NCBI RefSeq assembly: GCF_014212315.1
Contig: NZ_JACKXE010000001.1
Location: 1,116,001 to 1,180,000 of the forward strand
Source of the DNA: Nocardioides luti
GTDB lineage: Bacteria; Actinomycetota; Actinomycetes; Propionibacteriales; Nocardioidaceae
DNA: 64,000 nucleotides
Direction of reading: 5' to 3'
The translations under genes and the position numbers were made by a program. The notes under the pieces were generated by a model. It was given only the letters and a program-made list of their open reading frames with translations. It was not told where the DNA came from and made no database searches. Below are positions 43,418 to 52,026 of the stretch, piece after piece (position 1 is the first letter of the stretch; the number at the start of each line of letters is the position of its first letter).

Positions 43418-44365
43418 TCAGCCGGGGACGTGCCCGAAGCGGCCCTTCTGGAAGTCGTCGTACGCCGTCAGCACCTCGGCCCGGCTGTTCATCACGAACG
43501 GGCCGGCCCAGGCGAGCGGCTCGCGGATCGGGCGGCCGCCGACGACGATGACGTCGAGCTTCGGCGAGCGGCTCTCCTGGCTGCCGTCCGCGGTGATCGT
43601 GAGGTAGTCGCCCGCGCCGAGGACGGCCGACTGCCCGGTGTGCACCGGTCGGGCCTCCGTGCCGACGGTCCCGTGACCGTTCAGGACGTAGACGAGCGCG
43701 TTGAAGTCGACGTCCCAGGGCAGCTCGAGGCGGGCGCCGGGCTCGATCGTCGCGTGCACGAGCGACATGGGGGTGTGCGTCGAGCCGGGGCCGGCGTGCC
43801 CGTCGACGGACCCGGCGATCACCCGCACCAGCGACCCGGCGTCCGGCGAGGTGAGCAGGGCGACCTCGCCGGAGCGGAGGTCCTGGTACCTCGGCGCGGT
43901 CATCTTCTCCGCACGCGGGAGGTTCACCCAGAGCTGGATGCCGTGGAAGAGGCCGCCCGCCTGCACGAGCCACTCGGGCGGCGCCTCGATGTGCAGCAGG
44001 CCGGACCCGGCCGTCATCCACTGGGTGTCGCCGTTGGTGATGGTGCCGCCGCCCCCGTGGCTGTCCTGGTGGTCGAAGGTGCCGTCGATGATGTAGGTGA
44101 CGGTCTCGAAGCCGCGGTGCGGGTGCCAGGGCGTGCCCTTGGGCTCGCCGGGGGCGTACTCGACCTCGCCCATCTGGTCCATCATCACGAACGGGTCGAG
44201 CTGCGCGAGGTCGATGCCGGCGAACGCCCGGCGGACCGGGAAGCCCTCCCCCTCGTAGCCCTGCGGGGCGGTGGTCACCTGGCGCACGGGTCGGGGCTGG
44301 TCGCCCAACCCGGGGGTGCGCACACGGTCCAGCACGGTCAGGTCGTCCACGGTGATCGCGGGCAT
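43418..44365 (-). CDS. Pirin family protein
   Basis: 315 residues from ATG 44365 (GGAGGTG 7 bp upstream). Bicupin: the N-terminal metal site HPHRGFETVTYIIDG with the three-His-plus-Glu pattern (His pair, later HxE in LLHIEAPPE), and the C-terminal half with FNALVYVLNGHGTVG. Some pirins are quercetinases, others regulators; which applies is unknown. About 40 residues precede the first cupin. An AT-richer stretch with CAACGTTCAAC lies 40-60 bp upstream. It precedes the acylase gene by 41 bp on the same strand. Confidence 0.93.
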   Translation of the reverse strand: MPAITVDDLTVLDRVRTPGLGDQPRPVRQVTTAPQGYEGEGFPVRRAFAGIDLAQLDPFVMMDQMGEVEYAPGEPKGTPWHPHRGFETVTYIIDGTFDHQDSHGGGGTITNGDTQWMTAGSGLLHIEAPPEWLVQAGGLFHGIQLWVNLPRAEKMTAPRYQDLRSGEVALLTSPDAGSLVRVIAGSVDGHAGPGSTHTPMSLVHATIEPGARLELPWDVDFNALVYVLNGHGTVGTEARPVHTGQSAVLGAGDYLTITADGSQESRSPKLDVIVVGGRPIREPLAWAGPFVMNSRAEVLTAYDDFQKGRFGHVPG

Positions 44366-44445
44366 CTCGCCCACCTCCTCGCTCGTGCCGACGGGTCGCG
44401 GCACCGGTTCCAACAGTAGTTGAACGTTGGATGTTCCGGGCCGGG

Positions 44446-46467
44446 TCAGACCACGGCCGGCAGCCAGACGTGGAAGGTCGTGCCCTCGTCGAGCACCGAC
44501 TCCACCCGGACCGAGCCCCCGTGCTTCTCGACGACGGCCTTGGCGATGGACAGGCCCAGGCCGCTGCCCGGGATCGCCCGCTGCTGGGCGACCGAGGACC
44601 GGAAGAACCGGCTGAAGAGCTGCTCCTGCTCGCTGGCCGGGATGCCGATGCCGGTGTCGCTCACCGCGATCTCGGCACCGTCGTCGACCCGCTCCATCCG
44701 GATCCCGACCCGGCCGCCGTCGGGGGTGAACTTCACGGCGTTGCCGATCAGGTTCACCATCACCCGCTCGACCATGTCGCGGTCCCCGAAGAACGGGATC
44801 GGCTCCTCGGGGAGCTCGAGGGTGACCGCCAGGTCCCGGGCGACCCAGGCCGGGGCCACCACGTCGTGGCCCTTGCGGACCACCTGGCGCAGGTCGAAGG
44901 CCCGGTCGGTGACGGTCAGCCCCTCGTCCTGGACGCGCGAGAGCGTCAGCAGGTCGTCGATCAGCGCCAGCAGCCGGTCGCTGTTGTCCGAGACGCGGCG
45001 TACGGCGTCGGCCTGGTCGGCGTTCAGGTCGCCGAAGGCGCCGTCCGAGAGCATCTCGAGGTAGCCCACGATGCTGGTGATCGGCGTGCGCAGCTCGTGG
45101 CTCACGCTCGAGACGAACGAGTCCTTGACCTGGTCGACCTCGCGCAGCCGCTCGACGGCGCGTCGCTCGGTCTCGAGCGCCTCGACGAGCGCCTCCTGGG
45201 CCTGGACCCGCTCGGTGACGTCCTCGGAGGTGCTGACGTGCCCGGTCACGCGGCCGCGCTCGTCGGTCATCCGGGTCAGCGTCATCGAGTGCGTGCGCTC
45301 CTCGCCCGACTTGGTCAGGAACTTCATGTCGCGGCCGGCCGACTCCGGCGCGGCCATCGCGAGGGCCACCGCGATGAAGTCGTCGGCCACGCCCAGCTCG
45401 CGGGCCTTCTCGCGGATCCCCGCGGGGCTGTGCAGCATCGTGGTGAAGCGGCCCAGCACCTCGTCGTGGGTGTAGCCCAGCAGCTGCTCGGCGCCCGGGT
45501 TCCACAGCGTGATGCGGCCGACCTCGTCGGTGCCGATGATCGCGACGCCGGTCGCGCTGTTGACGATGTTCTGGACCTTGTCGCGCTCGGCCGCGGCCTG
45601 GCGGGCGTTCTCGAGCTGCCGGGCCACCGTGAGCATCAGCGGGATCGCGATCATCGCGCAGTCGATGGCGTACGTCGCCAGGATCACGCCCCGGGCGTCG
45701 ACCGGCATGCCGTACTGCTCGGGGACGTGCGCGAGCGGGCCCAGGCCGGCGGTGGTGAAGAAGACCGCGATCCCCAGGACCGCCAGCATCTGCAGCAGCG
45801 CCTCCCACTGGGTGTTGCGCAGGGCGCCCCACCCCAGCAGCGGGATGACGACGAAGACGACCGAGGGGAAGTCGTTGGGCCAGAACACCAGCGGGGTGAC
45901 GACCAGGATCAGCGTCCACTGCGCGATCCGCTCCCCGAGCGGGGCGACCGCAGGGTGCGGGAGGAGCTTGGCGAAGAAGGGCAGCAGCGTCAGCTCGGAG
46001 GCGAGGTGCGCGGAGCCCAGGGCGAGGGCGACCAGCCACGGGTTCCCCCACCCGGTCAGCGCACTCGTCACCAGCCCCGCAGTGGCGGCCACCAGGGCCC
46101 CGAGCGAGGTGGCGCCGAAGAACCAGCGCATGTCGCCGTCGTCCTGCAGGCTCGGCTGCTGGGTCCCGTTGCGGGTGAGCAGGCGCCAGATCAGCCAGAC
46201 CTCGCCGACGGTGCCGAGCGAGTAGCCGACCGCGACCTCCAGGGGCCGGCCGCCGGCCCAGATCGTCACCACCGCGACGGACAGCACCACCAGGAGCACG
46301 GGGAGCAGCCAGCGCCGTCCGGCCAGGATGGCGGCGCCCGTGGCGACCCCGACCGGCCAGATGCCCGTCACCTTGCCGTCGTCGGGCGCGCCGAACACCG
46401 CGAAGAAGCCGGTCACGACCATGACCAGCCCCAGCGCGGCGAGCAGGACGAGCCGCTGCCTCGACAT
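44446..46467 (-). CDS. Sensor histidine kinase with MASE1-like membrane domain and PAS domain
   Basis: 673 residues from ATG 46467 (GGGAGGG 9 bp upstream). The first ~290 residues hold about eight membrane helices and resemble MASE1, an integral sensor domain. A PAS domain follows (about 310-430: GVAIIGTDEVGRITLWNPGA). HisKA: SSVSHELRTPITSIVGYLEM (phosphoacceptor His). HATPase_c: NLIGNAVKFTPDGG, VSDTGIGIP and GSGLGLSIAKAVVEKHGG. All catalytic boxes are intact. No response regulator is adjacent, so its partner is elsewhere; the LuxR-type regulator at 35 kb is one candidate. Ligand unknown. Confidence 0.9.
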   Translation of the reverse strand: MSRQRLVLLAALGLVMVVTGFFAVFGAPDDGKVTGIWPVGVATGAAILAGRRWLLPVLLVVLSVAVVTIWAGGRPLEVAVGYSLGTVGEVWLIWRLLTRNGTQQPSLQDDGDMRWFFGATSLGALVAATAGLVTSALTGWGNPWLVALALGSAHLASELTLLPFFAKLLPHPAVAPLGERIAQWTLILVVTPLVFWPNDFPSVVFVVIPLLGWGALRNTQWEALLQMLAVLGIAVFFTTAGLGPLAHVPEQYGMPVDARGVILATYAIDCAMIAIPLMLTVARQLENARQAAAERDKVQNIVNSATGVAIIGTDEVGRITLWNPGAEQLLGYTHDEVLGRFTTMLHSPAGIREKARELGVADDFIAVALAMAAPESAGRDMKFLTKSGEERTHSMTLTRMTDERGRVTGHVSTSEDVTERVQAQEALVEALETERRAVERLREVDQVKDSFVSSVSHELRTPITSIVGYLEMLSDGAFGDLNADQADAVRRVSDNSDRLLALIDDLLTLSRVQDEGLTVTDRAFDLRQVVRKGHDVVAPAWVARDLAVTLELPEEPIPFFGDRDMVERVMVNLIGNAVKFTPDGGRVGIRMERVDDGAEIAVSDTGIGIPASEQEQLFSRFFRSSVAQQRAIPGSGLGLSIAKAVVEKHGGSVRVESVLDEGTTFHVWLPAVV

Positions 46468-46574
46468 CACCCTGCCCTCCCGAGCCGACGGTTTCCGGTC
46501 CTCGAATCCAACCACCCGCGGCGGCCCTCGGGAGGCAGCGTCGCGACATTCGCCCGGTGTCGTAGGTTGGCCCG

Positions 46575-48170
46575 GTGACCTCCGCGAAGAAGAAGTACGA
46601 CGTCGTCGTCGTGGGCGGTGGCCACAACGGCCTCGTGTCTGCCGCGTACCTCGCCCGCGCGGGCCTGTCGGTCCTCGTCCTCGAGCGCCTCGACCACACC
46701 GGCGGCGCCGCCGTGTCGGCGCAGGCCTTCCGCGGTCATCCGGCGCGGCTGTCGCGCTACTCCTACCTCGTCTCGCTGATGCCGACGCAGCTGGTCGACG
46801 ACCTGGGCCTCGACATCGCGCTGGCCTCGCGCACCACCGCGTCGTACACCCCCACCCTGCGCGACGGGAAGCCCGGCGGGCTGCTCGTCGAGCGCCCCGA
46901 GGGCGAGGCCACCCGTCGCTCGTTCGCCGAGCTCACCGGCGGCGAGGCGGAGTACGACGCCTGGCGCGAGTTCTACGCCGACATCGCCGACCTGGCCCAC
47001 GTGGTGGCCCCGACGCTGCTCTCGCCGCTGCCGACCGAGCGCTCGATCCGCGAGCAGGTCGACCCCGGCATCTGGCGCGACTTCGTGACCGCCCCGCTGG
47101 GCGCAGCGATCGAGTCCCGCTTCACCGACGACACCGTGCGCGGCGTGGTCGCCACCGACGGCCTGATCGGCACCTTCGCGTCGATGCACGACCCGTCGCT
47201 GATCCAGAACCGCTGCTTCCTCTACCACCTGATCGGCAACGGCACCGGCGAGTGGCGGGTGCCGATCGGCGGCATGGGCGCGGTCACCGACGCCCTCGCC
47301 CGCGCGGCCCGAGCCGCCGGGGCGGAGATCCTCACCGGGGCCGGCGTGAGCGCGATCCGCACGGCCGGCGCGGCTGGCGGGGCGGGTGCCGGCACCGGCG
47401 CCGAGATCGAGTGGCACGACGGCGCCACCCGGCACACCGTCGAGGCGACGTACGTCCTGGCGAACGTCGCCCCCTGGGTGCTGCGCATCCTGCTCGGCGA
47501 GCCGGAGGACCCGGCCGGCAAGCCCGAGGGCTCCCAGCTCAAGATCAACTTCCTGCTCGACCGCCTGCCACGCCTGCGCTCGGGCGTCGACCCGGCCGTC
47601 GCGTTCTCGGGCACCCTGCACCTGGGCGAGGACTACACCCAGCTCGAGACGGCCTACCACGACGCCGCCGCCGGGCTGGTGCCGTCGGTGATGCCCGGCG
47701 AGGTCTACTGCCACTCCCTCACCGACCCCTCGATCCTCGGGAACTCCCCGGCCGGCACGCACACGCTGACCTACTTCGGCCTGCACACGCCCGCGTCGCT
47801 CTTCGCCACCGACCCGGCCGGCGCCAAGGAGCTCGCCGTCGCCCGCGCGCTGGCGTCGCTCAACGAGCACCTGGTCGAGCCGATCGAGTCCTGCGTGGCC
47901 CGCGACGCCGACGGCAAGCCGTGCCTGGAGGCGAAGATCCCGCAGGACGTCGAGGCCGACCTCGCGATGCCCGGCGGCCACATCTTCCACGGCGACCTCG
48001 ACTGGCCCTGGGCCTCGAACCGCGCCCGCCTCGACTCCGCCGCCCAGCAGTGGGGCGTGCAGACCGACGACCCGAGCGTGCTGCTGTGCGGCTCCGGCTC
48101 GCGTCGCGGCGGCGCGGTCTCCGGCCTCGGCGGCCACAACGCGGCGCAGGCCGTGCTGGCCTCGCTCTGA
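46575..48170 (+). CDS. FAD-dependent oxidoreductase, PYROXD2/phytoene desaturase-like
   Basis: 531 residues from GTG 46575. An N-terminal dinucleotide-binding motif YDVVVVGGGHNGLVSAAYLA, ERLDHTGGAA, and a C-terminal FAD motif LLCGSGSRRGGAVSGLGGHN. The overall pattern matches the phytoene desaturase/amine-oxidase superfamily, closest in style to PYROXD2-like proteins (MRDPSLIQN and IGGMGAVTDALARAA). No carotenoid genes are nearby. Substrate unknown. It is soluble. It diverges from the histidine kinase with 107 bp between and is followed by tRNA-Lys. Confidence 0.87.
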   Translation: MTSAKKKYDVVVVGGGHNGLVSAAYLARAGLSVLVLERLDHTGGAAVSAQAFRGHPARLSRYSYLVSLMPTQLVDDLGLDIALASRTTASYTPTLRDGKPGGLLVERPEGEATRRSFAELTGGEAEYDAWREFYADIADLAHVVAPTLLSPLPTERSIREQVDPGIWRDFVTAPLGAAIESRFTDDTVRGVVATDGLIGTFASMHDPSLIQNRCFLYHLIGNGTGEWRVPIGGMGAVTDALARAARAAGAEILTGAGVSAIRTAGAAGGAGAGTGAEIEWHDGATRHTVEATYVLANVAPWVLRILLGEPEDPAGKPEGSQLKINFLLDRLPRLRSGVDPAVAFSGTLHLGEDYTQLETAYHDAAAGLVPSVMPGEVYCHSLTDPSILGNSPAGTHTLTYFGLHTPASLFATDPAGAKELAVARALASLNEHLVEPIESCVARDADGKPCLEAKIPQDVEADLAMPGGHIFHGDLDWPWASNRARLDSAAQQWGVQTDDPSVLLCGSGSRRGGAVSGLGGHNAAQAVLASL

Positions 48171-48231
48171 GCGACCCCTCGATTTTTCCCGACAGCCCCT
48201 CGCTGGTATCGTTCACGTCGCTTCACCACGC

Positions 48232-48304
<73 letters not shown>

Positions 48305-48309
48305 CCACC

Positions 48310-48345
48310 CAGCGAGCCGGTCCTCCTCGGAGGACCGGCTCGCTG
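48310..48345 (+). terminator. Terminator after tRNA-Lys
   Basis: Long hairpin: CAGCGAGCCGGTCCTCC / GGAGGACCGGCTCGCTG (17-bp stem, 2-base centre), 2 bp after the encoded CCA. Followed by CATTTACT. Confidence 0.9.
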
Positions 48346-48457
48346 CATTTACTCCGCGCCACCGAGCCGGTCACTGCGTGTGAAGCCCGCGGCCGCGACA
48401 GTCACTCATCTCCACCAAAACCACATCGGTGCCACAACCGTCGTTTACCGTCTGGTG

Positions 48458-48700
48458 ATGGCGTCCAGAATGAAGTCTCTCCGCAAGCCAATCGTGATCG
48501 AGTTCGCGGAACCGGTCAGCGACGACCTCTACCTCGGTCTCGCGGCGGCGATCATGACCGTCGTCGACCTGGCGGGCACTCCCGGTTCGTTGCATGCGTC
48601 GATGACAATCGATCCCGACCTCGACGACGAGTACGACCTTGTTGACCCATTCGGCCAGGCACGTTCGCGACGGGGAAGATCGGTCAAGCGCGAGTCCTGA
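48458..48700 (+). CDS. Small hypothetical protein in a lower-GC patch
   Basis: 80 residues if started at ATG 48458 (MASRMKSLRKPIVIEFAEPV); an in-frame ATG at 48380 would add 26 residues. No good ribosome binding site precedes either. The sequence has an IVIEFAEPVSDDLYLGLAAA segment and an acidic middle (DPDLDDEYDLVDPFG) with a basic end. No family recognised. The codon use and GC content differ from the neighbours, which suggests acquired DNA next to tRNA-Lys. It may not be translated. Confidence 0.4.
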   Translation: MASRMKSLRKPIVIEFAEPVSDDLYLGLAAAIMTVVDLAGTPGSLHASMTIDPDLDDEYDLVDPFGQARSRRGRSVKRES

Positions 48701-49058
48701 CCCTTGAAGCAGCTATGGCGGGGGCGGGCTCGGCACCGATGCGCCCGCCGTCGAGATGCTAGGAAACAGTCTGGTCCTCGCTGCTTAGACCTCATTCTCG
48801 GAGGCAAATCGCCTATTCGATCGCCTCAAGAATTCCGATCTCGCATTGTGTGGTTGATTGCTGCCACCAGGTGACCGCAATCAACCACACAGTGACCGAG
48901 GCTGGCACCCGCCGGTCCCAGCGGGCCCCGGGCACCGCCCCGCGAGGCTGGCCCGGTCCTCAGCATCTGGCATCGTGCGGGATGTCGAGGACGCGCGTCG
49001 TGCTCCGACGTACCCACAGACCCGGCGACCGGCCGGGTGCGACACGAAGGAGAGCACC
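48701..49058. other. Gene-free stretch with one family C palindrome
   Basis: 358 bp without a supported gene. The first ~140 bp are lower in GC than the surroundings. A palindrome (C4) occupies 48847-48891; the last ~60 bp have GAAGGAGA, the binding site of the YCII gene. Nothing else recognised. Confidence 0.7.
48847..48891. repeat. Palindrome of family C, single copy (C4)
   Basis: Outer arms TGTGTGGTTGATTGC / GCAATCAACCACACA (15-bp perfect), central CCACC-A-GGTGA. Same outer and central sequences as the copies at 33.86-34.04 kb. Confidence 0.85.
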
Positions 49059-49460
49059 GTGAAGTACGTCGTCCTCATCCACTCCCACCCCGAGCCGTGG
49101 GGGCACCCCACGATCGACTACACGCCCGAGGGCCGGGCCGCCCAGCGCGAGCAGGCTGAGCAGGGCGACGGGTCCGGGGGTGACTTCGACGCGTTCCTCG
49201 CCGAGATCTCGGCGTCCGGCGAGCTCGTGACGGCCGAGGCGCTCGCCGACCCCCGGTCGTCGACGGTCTACCGCTGGGGTCCCGACGGGCACGTCGCGAC
49301 CGACGGCCCGTTCGCGGAGGCCAAGGAGCAGCTCGCGGGCTTCTTCCTGCTCGAGTGCGCGACCCGCGAGCGGGCCGAGGAGCTCGCCCGGCACTTCGCC
49401 GGACCGGGCGACACGATCGAGCTGCGCCCCGCGATGTGGCCGGGCGCCGACGACCAGTGA
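49059..49460 (+). CDS. YCII/DGPF-domain protein
   Basis: 133 residues from GTG 49059 (AAGGAG 8 bp upstream). YCII-type ferredoxin-like fold: KYVVLIHSHPEPW at the start, STVYRWGPDG and the defining ATDGPFAEAKEQLAGFFLLE, with the DGPF motif, near residue 85. These small proteins are consistently encoded next to ECF42 sigma factors; their biochemical role is unknown. The stop overlaps the next gene's GTG start by 4 bp (GTGA), giving strong translational coupling. Cytoplasmic. Confidence 0.92.
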   Translation: MKYVVLIHSHPEPWGHPTIDYTPEGRAAQREQAEQGDGSGGDFDAFLAEISASGELVTAEALADPRSSTVYRWGPDGHVATDGPFAEAKEQLAGFFLLECATRERAEELARHFAGPGDTIELRPAMWPGADDQ

Positions 49461-50701
49461 CCCCGCCGGCGGCCGCGGGCACCGACGACGCCGACGTGTG
49501 GCGCGCCTGTGCGCCGCACGTCGTGGCGGCGCTCGTGCGGCGGTACGCCGACTTCGACGCGGCCGAGGACGCGACCCAGGAGGCGCTGCTCGCCGCGTCG
49601 CGCCAGTGGCCGGTGCAGGGCCGGCCCGACGACCCGCGTGCCTGGCTCATCCGGGTCGCCTCGCGGCGGCTGGTCGACCACTGGCGGTCCGAGGGCGCCC
49701 GGGCCGACCGGGAGGAGCGGGTCGCACGGCGCGAGGTCCGGCACCCGGCCCCGGACGCGGACGAGGCGCTGCGGGGCGACCGCGACGACTCCCTGACGCT
49801 CCTGCTGCTCTGCTGCCACCCGGCGCTGAGCCGCAGCTCGCAGGTGGCGCTCACGCTCCGGGCCGTCGGTGGGCTCACCACCGGGCAGGTCGCGCGGGCG
49901 TTCCTCGTGCCGGAGAGCACGATGGGCCAGCGGATCAGCCGGGCCAAGGCCACGCTCGCGGGCGTCGGCGCGCCGTTCGCCACCCCACCCCGGCACGAGC
50001 TGCCGGCGCGGGTGGCGGCGGTCGCGCAGGTGCTCTACCTCGTCTTCACCGAGGGCCACACGGCGACGACGGGCACGGGGCTGAGCGACACCACGCTGGC
50101 CGACGAGGCGATCCGGCTCACCCGGCAGCTGCACGCGCACCTGCCCCGCGAGAGCGAGGTGACCGGGCTGCTGGCCCTGATGCTGCTGACCGACGCCCGG
50201 CGCGCGGCCCGCACGGACCGCGACGGCGGGCTGGTGACGCTGGCCGAGCAGGACCGGTCCCGGTGGGACCGGGCGCTCGTCGACGAGGGCGTGCGCCTGG
50301 TCGAGGCCGCCCTGCCGGTCGGCCCGGTCGGCCCCTACCAGCTCCAGGCCGCGATCGCAGCCCTGCACGACGAGGCGGCCACCGCCGCGGAGACCGACTG
50401 GGCGCAGATCGAGGTGCTCTACGGGATGCTCGCGGAGGTCGCGCCCGGACCGGTCGTCACGCTCAACCGGGCGGTCGCCGTCGCCGAGGTCCACGGCGCG
50501 CCCGCGGGGCTCGCACTGCTGGAGCCGCTGCTCGCGGCCCGTCGTCTGCGCCACCACCACCGCCTGCACGCCGTGCACGCCCACCTGCTCGAGCGGGAGG
50601 GCCGCCGGGAGGACGCTCGTACGGCGTACGCCGAGGCGGCCCGGCTCGCCACGAGCATCCCCGAGCAGCGCTACCTCAACGCGCGGGCGGCGTCCGTCTG
50701 A
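49457..50701 (+). CDS. ECF42-group RNA polymerase sigma factor with C-terminal extension
   Basis: 414 residues from GTG 49457. Region 2: ALVRRYADFDAAEDATQEAL, WLIRVASRRLVDHWRSEGAR; region 4: LTLRAVGGLTTGQVARAFLV, PESTMGQRISRAKATL. A further ~230-residue helical extension (DUF6596/TPR-like) follows, with FTEGHTATTG, LLALMLLTDARRAARTDRDG and LYGMLAEVAPGPVVTLNRAVA. The extension takes the place of an anti-sigma factor in this group. It is coupled to the DGPF protein. Its 3' end overlaps the converging membrane-protein gene by 26 bp. Confidence 0.93.
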   Translation: MTPPAAAGTDDADVWRACAPHVVAALVRRYADFDAAEDATQEALLAASRQWPVQGRPDDPRAWLIRVASRRLVDHWRSEGARADREERVARREVRHPAPDADEALRGDRDDSLTLLLLCCHPALSRSSQVALTLRAVGGLTTGQVARAFLVPESTMGQRISRAKATLAGVGAPFATPPRHELPARVAAVAQVLYLVFTEGHTATTGTGLSDTTLADEAIRLTRQLHAHLPRESEVTGLLALMLLTDARRAARTDRDGGLVTLAEQDRSRWDRALVDEGVRLVEAALPVGPVGPYQLQAAIAALHDEAATAAETDWAQIEVLYGMLAEVAPGPVVTLNRAVAVAEVHGAPAGLALLEPLLAARRLRHHHRLHAVHAHLLEREGRREDARTAYAEAARLATSIPEQRYLNARAASV

Positions 50702-51521
50702 GGGCGGCCTCGTCCGGCGCGTCGTCCCAGAGCTCGTGGGTCTGCAGACCCCAGAAGACCGCGAAGAGACCGATGAGCAGCACCTCGACGACCAGGACCG
50801 CGTGGTCGACGCCGAGGAGCAGCAGCACCCCGAAGACGACGAGGCTGAGCACCATGGCGAGCGCGACGGCGCCGTACCGCGTCCTGGCGGCCCGCATCGA
50901 CGACGAGCCCGCCCGGCGGGTGGCGTTGAACCACACGACCCGCACGATGCAGGCGAACATCACGATCGCCGCGGCGTAGTGCGCCCCCGCGAGGAAGGCG
51001 CCGCGCGCGAGCAGGAAGACCCCGGCCCCCGCCGCGAGCAGCAGCGTCGCCAGGCCGAGGCCCAGGACCCGGGTCCGCCGCTGGCGCCCCTCCCCCGGGT
51101 CGCGCGCGAGCAGCACGCCGGTGACCAGCAGCGCCGTCGCGCCGACCACGAGCAGCGCGACGACGTTGTTCTCGACGGCGGCGACCCGCTGCGCCTGCGA
51201 CACGTCGACGGACGCGCAGCCCCCGGGGTCCGGCACCGGCACCACGGCCACGACCGGGGCCGCCATCCCGGCGATGTTGAGCAGGATGTCCTCCTCGTCG
51301 GTCTGCCCCTTGAGGGCGACGAGGCACACCCCGATCGCGACGAGCGTGCCGACCAGCGCGGCCTGGGCGGGCGTGTAGTAGTAGGCGCTGATCGAGGTCT
51401 GCAGGCAGGCGCCGTGCACGTGCGCGACCTCGGTCAGCACCGAGGCCGCGAGGAAGAGCACCAGCAGCACCATCGCCAGCCGGAGGTACCGGTAGGTCTT
51501 CAGCACGTCGTCCCGAGACAT
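50676..51521 (-). CDS. Polytopic membrane protein of unknown function
   Basis: 281 residues from ATG 51521 (MSRDDVLKTYRYLRLAM), chosen because GGAGG lies 7 bp upstream; an ATG two codons earlier is too close to it. About seven membrane helices: LRLAMVLLVLFLAASVLTE, AALVGTLVAIGVCLVALKG, AAPVVAVVPV, VVALLVVGATALLVTGVLL, LGLATLLLAAGAGVFLLA, FACIVRVVWF and AMVLSLVVFGVLLLLG, plus a final VLVVEVLLIGLFAVFWGL. A motif SISAYYYTPAQAALVG near residue 46 resembles a family of predicted actinobacterial membrane proteins. No function assigned. Confidence 0.8.
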   Translation of the reverse strand: MSRDDVLKTYRYLRLAMVLLVLFLAASVLTEVAHVHGACLQTSISAYYYTPAQAALVGTLVAIGVCLVALKGQTDEEDILLNIAGMAAPVVAVVPVPDPGGCASVDVSQAQRVAAVENNVVALLVVGATALLVTGVLLARDPGEGRQRRTRVLGLGLATLLLAAGAGVFLLARGAFLAGAHYAAAIVMFACIVRVVWFNATRRAGSSSMRAARTRYGAVALAMVLSLVVFGVLLLLGVDHAVLVVEVLLIGLFAVFWGLQTHELWDDAPDEAALRRTPPAR

Positions 51522-51596
51522 CGCCATGCCTCCAGCGTGCTCCACGCGCGGACCGGGTGGCTGGTGCCGCGCCACGGCACGACCTAGGTTCGGGGC

Positions 51597-52016
51597 ATGG
51601 AGATCGAGCAGGCCCTCGCGGCCGCACGCGCACGCCACGAGTCGGTGCTCACGACGGTGAAGAAGGACGGCAGGCCGCAGCTGTCCAACGTGCTGCACGC
51701 CGTTGACGACGCCGGCGTGCTCCGCATCTCGACCACGGCGGACCGCGCGAAGTACGCCAACCTCGCGCGGACGCCCTGGGCCGCGCTGCACGTGAACGGC
51801 CCGGACTTCTGGTCCTACGCGGTGCTCGAGGCCGACGTCACGCTGTCGGCCGTGGCGGCGGACCCGGAGGACGCGGCCGTCGAGGAGCTCGTGGAGCTCT
51901 ACCGCGCCCTCCAGGGCGAGCACGCCGACTGGGACGAGTACCGCGCCGCCATGGTGGCCGACCGGCGCGTCGTCGTACGCCTCACCCCGACGCACGCGTA
52001 CGGCGCGCTGCGCTGA
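51597..52016 (+). CDS. PPOX-class F420-dependent oxidoreductase
   Basis: 139 residues. Split beta-barrel flavin-binding fold: AAARARHESVLTTVKKDGRP, SNVLHAVDDAGVLRISTTAD, RAKYANLARTPWAALHVNG and WSYAVLEADVTL. The KYANL and arginine-lysine patterns fit the F420 (deazaflavin) class of PPOX enzymes common in mycobacteria and Nocardioides. It probably reduces an unknown organic substrate with F420H2; alternatives are FMN- or haem-binding. Divergent from the membrane protein at 51521 by 75 bp. Confidence 0.85.
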   Translation: MEIEQALAAARARHESVLTTVKKDGRPQLSNVLHAVDDAGVLRISTTADRAKYANLARTPWAALHVNGPDFWSYAVLEADVTLSAVAADPEDAAVEELVELYRALQGEHADWDEYRAAMVADRRVVVRLTPTHAYGALR

Positions 52017-52026
52017 CCCCGACCGC

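Noticed and set aside
44366..44445. AT-richer stretch with CAACGTTCAAC upstream of pirin as an operator
   Set aside because: The symmetry is short and imperfect, and no second site or adjacent regulator supports it.
43418..46699. 1093-residue open frame fusing pirin to upstream sequence
   Set aside because: Upstream of 44365 it reads the histidine kinase in a wrong frame; the pirin start has a good SD.
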